Part shown: positions 1 to 12,200 of the stretch, piece by piece
Layout: each line of letters begins with the position of its first letter
How positions within the stretch are numbered: the first letter of the stretch is position 1
DNA from: Sarcocystis neurona
Lineage: Eukaryota; Apicomplexa; Conoidasida; Eucoccidiorida; Sarcocystidae
Direction: 5' to 3'
DNA: 64,000 bases
Assembly: GCA_000727475.1 (NCBI GenBank)
Contig: KL647289.1
Coordinates: forward strand, 6,872,629 to 6,936,628
Notes under the pieces: generated by a model
Told to the model about the DNA's origin: nothing
Database searches by the model: none
What the model saw: the letters and a program-made list of their open reading frames with translations, nothing else
Program-made: the position numbers and the translations under genes

Positions 1-1
1 G

Positions 2-237
2 CCTGTAGCAACCCAGGATTTAGCAGTCGAGGAGCCAGATGCAGCAGTGGCAGCGGGAGCTCCGGCATCAACGGCTGCAACAACTGCAGCAGCAACTCAC
101 GGATCAGCAGTGGACGGGACAGGTGTGTCTCTCGCAGTTGGGCGCGGGTTGACGAAGCGAGATGAGCCTGTAGCAACCCAGGATTTAGCGGTCGACGAGC
201 CACATGCAGCAGTCGTAGCAGGAGCTCAGGCATCACC
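2..237 (+). repeat. Imperfect coding direct repeat, 165-base period
   Basis: The segment starting at base 2 (translating as PVATQDLAVEEPDAAV) recurs from base 167 (PVATQDLAVDEPHAAV). The offset of 165 bases is 55 codons, so the frame is kept. It is the right-hand end of what may be a longer tandem array upstream of the window. Downstream copies decay into Ala/Thr/Asp-rich sequence with repeated AQAS and TQAS motifs. Confidence 0.8.
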
Positions 238-3200
238 GGGCGACGAGGCCGATACAACAATTGCAGCCGCAGCTCAGGCATCAACAGGAGATGAGTTCAC
301 GACAGCGGCGGCAGATGCAACAACTCAGGCGTCAGCTGTGTTTGACTCTGACAGAACAGCAGCAGACGTAACAGCTCAAAAACCAGCGGCGGGCGAGTTC
401 ATTACACCAGTGGAGGCAACTCCAGCGGTAGCGTCCAACAACTGCAAGTTAGCGACAACGTGTGAGAGCGGTAGAGGAATGGCTCCGGACAGCGTTAAGT
501 CAGAAAAAGGAAAGATGCTTTTTGACCCCGTTACAGCTGTATATGAAATGCAAGTACCCGATGAGCCACCGCGCGACACACGAGGAACAACAGCAACGAC
601 GGCAACAGCTGATGCAGCAAGAACGACAGGTGTTCCCGCTCACGCGAGTGGCGCCGCATCCAACGAGGAAACAACGAGTGCAGCAGACTCAGCTGAGACT
701 CGCCCCAACGCAAGCACAGAAGATGCATCAGCAGCAATCTGTAGGGCTGAGAAGTCCTCTTCTCTTGACGCTGAAGTTTTTGACCACCTCGTGATTAACA
801 GAAGCGACACTGACCCAGCAGACCTTCTTGCGGGTGCCGCACATGGTGGCTGCGCCGGTGAGATTTTGTATACGCCGGCACGCAATCGTAAGTCTGCGAC
901 TGCTGCAGCATCTGGTAGTGCCCTTGGAGGAGGTTTGACACCTCACCCTGGAGGCCAGCGTGCTATTGCATGCCGGAACGCTCCAAGCGATGCTGCCGAA
1001 CCAGAAGGGACAGTGGATGCGTGCCGGCGGATCGAGCTTTCTGCTGATCTTGATGGCCCTGCTGTTGGTCGGCCCCTGAATGATGACGCGTTTGTCAGTA
1101 GTGGTCACGGATCCGCAGATGGTGGGTGCCCTGCTGGTGCCGGTGCACCCACTAGCACGGCTGGAAAAATCACGGGCGCTGGTGCCATTGCGCACAATGG
1201 TGCTGCTCTCTTCAATGACATGGTGGTGGCCTCCACGCGCACTGCAGCTGCCGCTGCGGGGGTTCCGCCAAACGATCCTGGTCCTCCAAATGCAGAGGAG
1301 CACACCGATAATGCGCAGGACTCGACGAAGGGCGAGACCGTTTTTCGTATGGAGAATCAGCAGCAGCAGCAGCAACCTGCGTGTCGCTATGCGTTCGCTT
1401 CTCCGTGGCGTGGCGGTGCTGGTAGTAGCGTAGTGCAGTATTGCTGCGTGTGCGGCCAGGACGTTGCCGATGCACTGACTAACCCCTTGCTGCGCTGCTG
1501 CTGCTGTGGGGTGCGTGCCCATCTGTTTTGCCTTTCGTCCGGTGCCTTCGCTGCTGCGGTGGCTGCGGCTGCCCGTGCGGAACAAGAGGCAGCAACGCAA
1601 GCAACAGAAGATAGCTGTTTGTATCCATCAGAAGCGGGTGGTCAGGGAGAGGGTGCAGTGGCACCGGCGGATTCTGCTTTGTGGGCATTTGAGAATGAAG
1701 GTGCAGCAGCAGTGCAGGGGTGCCCTGGCGCTGCAACGGCTGCAGCGTCCGAAGAGGAAACAGCAGCAGCAGCTGACGAAGACGACCCTGCGGCTGCTTC
1801 TGGGAGACGAAGAAGAGCAACGACAGGAATGGAATCAGGGAACGCGGAGAGGGCTGTGAGCAAAAGACCGCTAGCAGCAGCAGAGATAACGGAAGAGATA
1901 ACGGCGAAGCAAAGTATAACAGAGAGAAGCAGGGGGGAGGGAGCCACAAGCGTCGAGATAGGTGCGGATCGTGATGGTAAGACGAACGCAGGACGTGAGG
2001 TGAAGCAGCAACAGTATCAGCAGGAGCTGGAGCGGCGGCACAGCAGAAACTGTGAAGAGAGGCAGCAATGCAGTGGGCAGGGGGATCTGCCCGCTGCTTG
2101 CTACTTTTCTGCGTTCCGTTGCAGCAGTTGTACAGCCTTGCGATTCGTGCAGCGAAAGGTGATGTACCAGCAGGGGCGGCAGAGCGAGAGGAGCTTCCCT
2201 CTTTCTCAAAGAGAGAGTTCGAGAGCTGCACTGGAGACTGGCACTGGGACCAGCATTCATTGCAGCAGCGTCCGCCAAGCCAACAGACACCGCTGCAGCA
2301 ACAGCAGTACATATCCTGACAGCGCGACGTGCAGCCGCAAGCGCGAGAGAGGTGAAATATCCGATGAAAACGGTGCAGGCAGCACGCAGAAACCCCGGCT
2401 GGAGAGAAGCCCTGAGCAGCGTGATTCAGTGGAAACGTGGGGGGCGACCCGTGGACGACTTGGTATGGAAGCGGTCTTTGGGAACGACTGTCTGCAACTC
2501 GCAGAAGAAATTGAGGCCGAGAGAGCGGCGGACCCGCAACCGCAGCAGCTGGGCGGAGGGACGCTGCTGCTTTGCTTGCTCTGCGGGAGAAGTGGCGGAG
2601 TTTTTGAAGAGGAAGCCGTGCAAGCCTCTGTACCGGAAACGGGCAGAGCACCGAGAAGCAGCCACCGCTGCAGCAGAGAAAGGGGCAAGTCTCACAGTGC
2701 GAGGAGCAACAGCAGCGACAACCGGAGGTCTGCTGCTGAAGAGAGCAGCTTGGAAAGGGAGGAGTTTTTTCCGAGGATCTGCAGCTCTGATGCTGCAGGT
2801 GATCTCAGACAAAGTGTGCAAGGGTGTGCTGTATTTTCCGCCGTAGCAACGCCGTCTCCCTCCGCTTGCGTAGATGCTGTTGCTTCAAAGCAAATACATG
2901 TGACTAAGCAGCAGCAGCAGCAGGCGAACTGTGTCCAGCAGGAGCAGCGGACCACTCTTCGGCAGTCACAGCAGGGAGGCGACCATCGGCTTCAGACCTT
3001 ACAGCGGCCACAAGAGCAGCACGCGCTGCAGCCTCCGCGTACAGTAATGACAGCGCCGCTTGTGGATACCGTGGAGCTCGGCGTGCACAGCTGCTGCGCT
3101 ATTTTTTCTGCGGAGACGGCACGTGCCGACCCCTATGCGTCTTTGCTACTTCAGAGGCGGTGTAGGAACGAGTGGCTTGAGGACAGCAGAAGATGTTCAA

Positions 3201-6200
3201 AAAGGAAGCGCCTTTTTGTGCGCACTGAAGGGGCCGGCCGTGAATCGCCACCGGACTACAGCAGCAGTAAGGAGTGCAGCAGCAGCCACCGTCGTGAAGC
3301 AGAGGCAGGTGGCGCGGTTGCTGCGGGTGGCAGCACCAGTCTCGGTGGCAACCAGAGCACCAAAGGCGCATTGCACGTGCAGAGACGATTGTCGTTGACA
3401 GAGGAAGGGGGGGTTGCGGGAACTGTGGAGCAGCAGCCGGACAGCGGGAGGGGCGGAGAGAAAGAAAAAGCCTTTGAAAAGCTGGAAAGGCTTGCGGCGC
3501 GCAGGGGTCGCTCCTTCTCTGCATATATGTCACCCTATTTTGCTTCTCCTCCTGCTTCGAAGAGCAGTTGCGTCTTTCGAGAGGCCGTCTTTCTTGCTGC
3601 GCTGCAAGGCTGGCGCTGTGCACTCTGCTCTAGTGAAGGAGGCGCTGGCAGCAGTGTAGGAAGATTCTTCTCGGCTGCTGCAGGGTCTCAAGTTAAGGTG
3701 CAGCCGCAAGCGATTTCAACGGACTTTAACTTTCCATTCGGTGTCGCGGTACGTGAGACAGTGGCGGGGACGACGGTGGTTGCTTCTTCTGTTCTTCCCA
3801 GTGAAGCCGCTAATGGCGGTGCAGATGTCGTCGCGCGTCTTCACTCTTGTAGTCGGGCTGAGAGGACAGGGGGAGGCAGCTCGGGGCTTGACCAGCAGCA
3901 GCGTCGTGCCCCTGATACGGCAGTGGTCGACACGGCGTTGCGCCCTCCAGGAAGGTGCTTCTCTGCCTACGGATGGCTGTCTGCTGCAGCAACAAAAAGA
4001 TGTCGGAAGGTGCAGCAGTACTTACAGCGCGGTCTGCCTGTAGAGTGTGGGTACCCCGGCTGCTGCGAGCGATTACATGTTTCTTGCGCTCTGTGTTGTG
4101 GCGGACGCCTGCTGCAAGAGGTGCTGGTGGTCATTGCCGGCGATGCGTCCGCGCGAGGCACCAGAGTCGGCGCGAGAAGCAGCTCAGGCAGCTGCCGGGC
4201 CGCGTCGTACAGCTGCTGCGGCACGGGAAAAGAGTGTACACTGCAAAGGGTAGGCGTTTGTGGGGAAACCGTTCGCATTAGAAGGATGTCGGCAGTTATT
4301 ACGCCGAACAGCGGAGGTCGTTGCTTGGAGAATTTGCACAGGTTTAGTGCTACCGGCAACGACACACGGGACAGCCGCAGTCACGGGCTTCAGGCGTGCG
4401 ATACCTTCGAAAGAGAGGGACGGAGATGGACAGGTGTGTCCGAGCTTGGCGTAGGCGGGCCACGAGCTGCTGCCGCTGCTGAGTCAGTGGACGTGAGACC
4501 CGCCCCGGCACGAGGCAGCTCAGGAAGGCCGTCCGCAACAAGAGGGAGTACCTCGGCTGAGCGCAGCACCTCTTCCCTGAGGTTGTCGCATGAGACTCAG
4601 GTCAACAGCAGGAGTGCTCATCGCAACCAAGCAGCCACGGATGCAAAAGGATCCGTCGAGGAGGCGGCGAGAGACTGCGTTCTGTTTCCGCGAGACTGTG
4701 CAAGACGTCTACAACCCACGGACGACAGCGACCAAGCGCGGACGGACGGATACGGTAGGTGGCTCAAGGACGGTGGGCCAAAGGAGCAGCTCCACAGGAA
4801 GAACACTGGAGAGGCTCATCGACGGCCGAGGCGTCCACAACAGGAGTTGTCCTGGATTCACGTCTGGCGGGCCGTCTTCTGCCCGCGACACGCACGCAGA
4901 GCGGCTGTGGATGCGGCACGGAAAGAGGCCGTCGCTGCAGTTCAGGAAGCCGCAGCAGCAGAGTTTCGCCGGATGCAGGAGGCAAAGCTGCAGCTACTGG
5001 CAGAAGAGCGACAGCGCGACTGGGCGCGTCAACGAACGCGGGAGCCAGAGCCTGTGCGGCAAGGAAACGTTGAAGAACAACTCGATCGCCCGCTCCAGCA
5101 GCAGCGTCCACAGGAGACGCAGCAGCACCTACTGGAGGAGCAGGAGGAGCAGCATCAGGCGAAGGCGGCAAGCCGTAGAGGACAAGCAGTTCAGCAGCAG
5201 AGAGCGTATCTGTCGTACGCTGAAGACGCCGAAGTTGGTGTTTTATCAGTTGTCGGGAAGCGCGGCGGGGGCGCGTACTCGGAGGCCTCCGTAGCAATAC
5301 CCCAGTACTCCACGCATGTCCCAGCCCACGTCGCAACTCACGCCGGCCACGTCCTTCCCGCACAAGGCATTCCGCCTCTGCCAAACGAGTCGGGTCAAAA
5401 TGGAGGGGAAGCATTCAACAAGAGGACTTCTTTCCAGGCTACGGCGGTTTCGCAGGACAAGTACGATGCTCACCCACTGCAGCACGCAGCAGCTGTTGCG
5501 GTCCGGTCTCCAGCTGATGCCGTGCCGCCTCTTGAAGGTGGCTCTCGAAGTGCTACAACTTGGTCGTCTCGTGCTTCCATGCGACTCACAGTGAAGCCGA
5601 TGCACACGCTGGAAGCACGTACGGTGTTGCCTTCACAGCAGGAACAAGCGCAGACACAACGAGACACGCTGGAGAAGCGCAGAAGGACCGGAGCAGCCGG
5701 ATACGGCGGGCCTCAGGCATTGCGATCGCAGCAGCACGTACCTTCAGGGACAAACAGTGAGCAGCGCCACGACTTTGGTGTCATGTATCCGCTGCAGACA
5801 GCTGCGGGGGGAGCACACGAACATACGCAGCAGCAGACCCGCAGACTTTCTCTTCCTACGTTGCCACAAGACGATTTCTCTGCGTGCAGCAGTGGGGGGG
5901 TGCCCTCTGAAGTGCCGAGCCCAACGTCTCCGGGACGACTAATGAGCATCAGTGGAAAACCTAGTGTTGGTCAAGGAACTGCTGTTGCTGCAGGGGGAGG
6001 ACCAGCGGCACACAGCAGCGCTTTAAGGACAAACACCAGCGCACCGCGTCTGGGAGGAGCAGTTAGTGCCAGCAGAGTCTCACCTGTGGCTTCAACCGCA
6101 TCTCCTCGTTCTCCATCTGCCGCCGCAGCGGCAGAGCAGCAGGAGGAGGAGGAACGCGGCACCGCCGAGACTAACGTGCACGCAGCAGCAACGAAGGGTG

Positions 6201-9200
6201 CAGTTTTGAACTGGCATCGACTCGATTCGCGCTTTAAACGCGTGCCGATGGGTCCGTTTACGCAACAGCTGCTGCAGCTGCTGCCGCCAGCCGAGCGGCC
6301 GAGGGCTCTCGCGGAAGCGGCTCACCTCCAGTACTTGCTGCAGCCACTGCCAAGTTTGCCATACGTGAAGCAACTTCTGCTGGAAACAGCGTCGCTGTTC
6401 CGCTCCTTCGGACCCTTCCGACGAGGAGGACGCACTCAGCAGCAGCAGCACGCGCGATCCGTCCCAGGTGCTGAGAGCCTGGATGCACCTGGAAGCCCCG
6501 GTGAGCAGCGGAGGCGCACAGCGGGCGCCCTGGAGCCAGCTGCCCCTGGTGCTGCTGCCGCTACCCAAGTGCAAAAACGGAAAATGGAGAGTTCAACAGA
6601 AACAACAGTGTCTGCGTCGTCGCATTATCGCAGTGACGCGGCTGCCGAGGGAGCGGTGTGGGCTGTGACTGCAGGCTCCGCGACTCCGACGGGGCAACCT
6701 GGTTTGACGGTGGCCGTGCGGCAGCAGCAGCAACGGAAGCATGAGAAGGAGCTTCAAAAATCAGAGCAGCAGTTGCTGCAGCAGCACACACGGGGGCAGG
6801 CCTTCGCCTCAGTGCAGCCGCTGGCTTCGGGGCGCCGGGGTTCGACCAAAGGTAGCGCCACCGGGGCATGCGGCCGGACGGAACATGTGCGTCCGCTAAG
6901 GTCATCGGCTGATGTCGCCTCATCTCCTGGTGGCGCGTCGGCTGCTGCAAGTGTGCGTGGTGTTGCTGCGACGTCTGATGCTGTTGCGGTTCCTGGCGCA
7001 GCTGTGCAGCTTGCTACAGTGGCGCGAGTAGAGGCAGACTCCGACGATAAGCGGGACACACGACGCAGCAGCAGCAGCAGCGTGTGTGACTCTGAAGAAA
7101 TTGTTGACTTCAAGAGCACTGCCGTGTCTCGCTCTGAAGAAGGTGTTCAGGAGGCATACCTCACCGTGGCGGCTGCTGCATTGTCGGAGTCGACTACAAG
7201 CAACTTACATCAGAGCAGCAGCAACCGTGCAGCTGGTGGACCAAATGGGTGTACCGAGACATCTGCGTGTGAATCGCTTGGAGAGCTGCTACAGCTGCAC
7301 GAGGACGCGCCACCACCAGCTGATCGCATTGTGTTGCAGCGGCTGCTCCCGCTGCTACTGAAGGGCTGCTGCGGGTACTGCGGGCCGGCTTCGCCGACCA
7401 GCGCCCGACGCAGTAGTTCCATTGAAGTCGTACTAGCGAACAGGAGCAGCAGCAGCCGTAGTGTCGTCGCAGCAGCAGATGACGTGAATTCTATCCAGTT
7501 TTTGGACGCGCGACAGCAGCTGCAGCCTTCTCAGTACCCGCAGTCGCACAACGGACGCGCCGCTTTTGAAGCGAACAGCAACAGCAGCAGCAAGAGCAGC
7601 GTCCACGATGCAGGCGGAACGGCCGCAACAGGAGCAGAGGGAGCGGCGCCATCGCATTCAAATTGTAACAGGCCCTCTTCGCTGGAGGGGGGCGGCGTGC
7701 GCTTAGCCCGTCGACGCAGAAGAGGAAGTCTTGGAAGCATGAGCGAGACTGCACCGTCGAACAGCAGCACTAGCAACACCAGCAACAGCACCTCTGTGGC
7801 AGGCGGTGAATGGAATGCTACATCTGGCGCAGCGGCCTCGACTGGACCTGCGGCTGCACGCGCCACCAGCAGCTCAGGAGACGCAGCAGTGACAGCGAAC
7901 GCGAATCTAGAAACGGACATTTCGCGCAGCAATAGCAGCGCCAGAGGGATCAAACGATTTCGTCGCTTGGACGCCACCTTGGGTGGAACTCCTTCGTCAT
8001 ACAGCAGCACATCAATAGCTGCAAGTAGTGGCGGAGCCAGCGCTGCAGGCACCGCGTCGAGAAGTGCGTCTGCTGACGGCAGTGCGTGCACGAGCAACGG
8101 CCGCACCACCAACACAGCGCGGAGCTGCAGCGGCGCACCTGCCACACTAGGAGCAGCAAGCGAAGGGATGGAGAACGCGGTGGCAGAACAAGGGCCTCTC
8201 TGTAGGGAAGACGGCATGAGAGTAGCAACAGCCCAAGAAATGCATGAGACTGCTCAAATTTCGCGAGAACGAGGAACGGACGACGTTTGGCGGAAGGAGA
8301 GGGACGGACGCAGCAACAACCAATCGCCGGGGAAGGTGGTGCTGGGCTTGCTGGATTTTGGTTATTCGGTGGCGTACGCGAGTTGTCGTGTGCGTCGACT
8401 TTCTGCTGCCGCTGCGGCGGCGCGCCGTGCCGAAGAGCGCCGCATGCTGCAGGAGTACCGCACCGGTTCGTGGAAAGAGGACGCAGCGCCAGGAGCACCT
8501 GCCACAACTCCGCTGCAACTGGAGGGCGGCAACGAACGTACTGAAGAGGTACCACGTGGTCTACCCGGGCCGCAGCAACAGCGTCAACAGAATGGGTGTC
8601 GTCCACGGTGGCTTGGAGGAAACATGCAGCAGCAGCAGCTGTTATGTGACATGTACGAAGCGTTGCTTCTGCAGGAGGAAGAAGCGGAGCAACACGTGTA
8701 CGGTGGCAGCTCCACACAGGACGACGACTCAGCAGCAACAGCAGCGCGGGCAGGAACTCTTGCCGAGGAAGAGTCAGAGGCGACTGCTTACGGAACTCGG
8801 AGCACCAGTAGGAAGCGCAGGAGAAGCGAAAAAGACGCCTTCCGAAACAGAGACGCAGCAGGTTCTCTCTCACTCGTGGTTGAGGATATCGTCAGGCTCA
8901 GTAGCTATCAAGCTGCCTTCCTCCGCCATCGCGTGGCCACGATAACAACATCTCTCCAGCCGCTGCCGACAGAGGAGGCTGCCACTGGCACCTCCGGGGC
9001 TGTCCCTGACGTCAGCGCAGCGGTCGCCAATGCTACGCGCTCAGATGAAGTACTCGCCGAAGAGGCGGTAGCGAAAGACAGCACGAGGAAGAAAGCAGCC
9101 ACATACAGTACGGCAGCAGCGGGCGAAAGTGGAGAAAACATCAGTGCTGCTCGCATTTCAACGGTAAGTGGGCGGGCGGAAGCTTTCGAACCCTCTGTTA

Positions 9201-12200
9201 GTGCAGCGGCGGCCGCAGCATATTTCGCACTTGGAGCGCCTCACGTGAGGAAATCGGCTGAGGCGCGAGGCAGCAAACACGCCTTTGTACGGCACATTGC
9301 TCCGCTAATGCTACAAACAGGCAGCGCTGGAGGAGGTGTCTGTCCCATTTTGGTTGCTGCAGGTGCGGTACTGGGGCAACCGTCAGCGGACGCATGCTTT
9401 TTCCGGGGCAGCAGCTTGTCGCTCCTCGTGCCGGCACCTGTTGCTGCACTTCCTTCTGCGGCCGCCGTTTTTTCTGATTTTTCGTGGTATGCGGGATCTG
9501 GTGCCGCGAAACCTCTGCACCGCCCGAGTCCAAGCCAGCAGCGGAGCGCACGGCGGCTGGCTCTGCCTGTAGCAGCCTCCTGCAATCGCCGTGCGTGTGA
9601 CGTGGGGGCGAAGACGTTTGCGAAGGACTCAGCTACTGCAACTGCTCCAGGTGCGATCCTCCGGGGCAGAGCACCTCTGCTGCGATTTACCGTAAATTTT
9701 GAAGCGGCAGTTCGTGTCAAGGACCTTTTGCTGCAGCGGCAAGCCCGGAGAGCCACGACGGTGCAGCAGGGCGCAAGAAAAGGACAGCGGGTGCGACAGC
9801 GGCAACAGGCGTGTACGCAGCGCGAGGCGTCTCCGCAGAACGAGGGGCGCTCAGGCGGCGGAGCGCAGCAAGACGATGGAGAAGTACCAGCGACAACATC
9901 GGGAGAGCAAGCCGCAGCACACTTTTGTACTCCATCCCACTGCGTAGAGGTGGGGAGGTGCGTGTTTCCTGCGGCGGATCTCGACGGTGAAGCAACAGCG
10001 GCATCAGAAGAGGTTGTCTCGTCAAGATCTGCAGATGCTGGAAATAGTACCACGGGTACCACTCACGAAGATCACAGGCCGCCAGAAGTAGTTTTACGAG
10101 AGACTAAGCCAGAGCAGACCCCGTCGCGTTCGGCAGAGTCTCCCACAACTGCAGACGGTTTACCTGACGCATCAGCTGCACCTGCTGTGACCGATGCGGC
10201 TGCTCCATCTGATGCTCTGGGTGCCGAGGGAGTAGCGACACCCCCGTCTTCCAGCGGCAGCATAACGGCGGTGGCGGATGTGGTGGCAACCAGCTCCTCG
10301 TCACCTCTAATCCCCTCTTCTACTGCTTCGAGCCCCCGCCAGCGCGATCGAGCTAGTCGCGCAGGTAGCGCAAGAGGTGCTCTGGAGAGCGAAGTGGTCA
10401 TGGTAGGAGGAATGCCTCTGCTGGTTCCTGCTGCCGCCGTGGCTGCAGCGACGGCAACAGTAGCCGCCATGGCCCGCGGACATGAGGGGGACTTTTGCGT
10501 AGAGGAGGCTGCTGGACTCGGCAGGCTGCTTTCAAGCTACCCAGGGGAGAAACTTGAAGCGGCAGGAGACGACTCGTTGGAAGTTGCCGCTGGTGCTGTT
10601 TTGAAGAGGCTGCTGAACCCTTCGCGCAGTTGGACAGGAAACGCTACGCACGAAGAGGATGTTGTAGGGACAAATTTCGCTGCTACATATGTTGCAGCAG
10701 CACTTTTGCAGCGCACTCTGGTAAACCTAAAAGGCAAGCTGTTGGACAGAGTAGAAGAGCAGTCGCTGCTGCAGCCGGCTCGTTTGAGTGAGCGGTTGGG
10801 GCTGCAGCAACAGCTGCTGCGCTCCTACTTCGCCTACACGCGCTGGACGCAGTTGATGGAGGCGGTTAGAAGAGGCTACCGAGACTACTGCTGCAGCACG
10901 TGCAGCGGAACATGCAGCTTGGGCAGCGGCAGGAGAGGCACGGACAACTCTGGGCGTGCTGGCCTGCAGCACCACGGTGGCAGACACATGCGCGCACGAG
11001 CCGGGGAGGAAGAGACGTTTTTTGGTGTGGGTATGGAGGATGGAGGGGACGGCTGCTGCACCGCTGGATTTGGAGACATTCACACAAACGGCAACAGCAG
11101 CAGCCTTCCTGCTGGTGATTTGCCAGGCTGCGACTCAGGTGCCGGAACTCTCGGCATTGTAGGAACATCACTAGCGTTAGGAGGAGTGGCTAGCTCAGGT
11201 GAAGCTTTTGGCCTAGCAGAAGGGCGAAGTGCAGCAGCATTCACGGAGAGAATTTGTCGTGCGAGAGCGAACAGCAGCAGCTTGAACGACGACGTGCTAC
11301 GTGGAGGGAGTTCAGCGTACTGCAGCGTTTGCTGGACGCGACAGCAGACCCACATCAATCGCCTTCTGCGGTGTGCGTGCTGCAAAGTAGTTGTGCATCG
11401 GTATTGCTACGCTAGCAGCTGCAGCAGCGCATTAGTGCTGGGGGCGTCTCGCAGCAGCGGCAGCAGCAACAGCGGTACCATAGGCACGTCTGCAGCAGGT
11501 GGGGACAGCGGAACCGAAGGCCCAAGCAGCAGCAACGGCAGCTCGAGTGGGGCAAGAACAGGAACGTACCACCACAGCGGGGGAGGTGCTGCAGGGGCGG
11601 GTGCAGGAGGGCAGGACGCCTCCGGTAGCAGCGTTGGGCATCATGGAGGACTGGGAGGAGGCGGAACGACCAGCATCGCTGTGTCACTGAATATAGGGGA
11701 GGACTGGCTTTGCGGACGTTGCGAGCGCGAAAAGAAGCTGTTTGGGTTGCAGCAGCAGCGGCAGTACTTTGCTGCTGCGATGACCGTTTGCTGCATATGC
11801 GGCCGTGCAGGCGGAGCTCTCAAAGCAGCCACATTTCGAGAGCGCGTCCGGCTGGTGCCTGCTTCTTCCCGACGTGGCGGGCTTGAGAACCTACCGCAAC
11901 ACGACGGCCAGCAGCAGGAGCGGTCGACGCCCGGAACAACCTCAAGTTCTGGGGAGCCAGGCGTCAGCTGCGATGCGAGTGGGATGCGTGGCGCACTTTC
12001 CGCAGAAGATGAGGGACCGGAGGCAAGCAACGCAGCAGCCCCGACCGAAAAAAGCAGCATCAGACACGGCCGCGGTAGGGTGCTGAGAGGGGCAGCGCTG
12101 CGTTCGGCAATGAGAGCTGAGCAAGAGCTACTTTGCGCGGGCGGTGCAGGAGGCGCTGGCGGCGGACGCGGCCTTAGGCGAGACAGTTCCGCGAGTCAAC

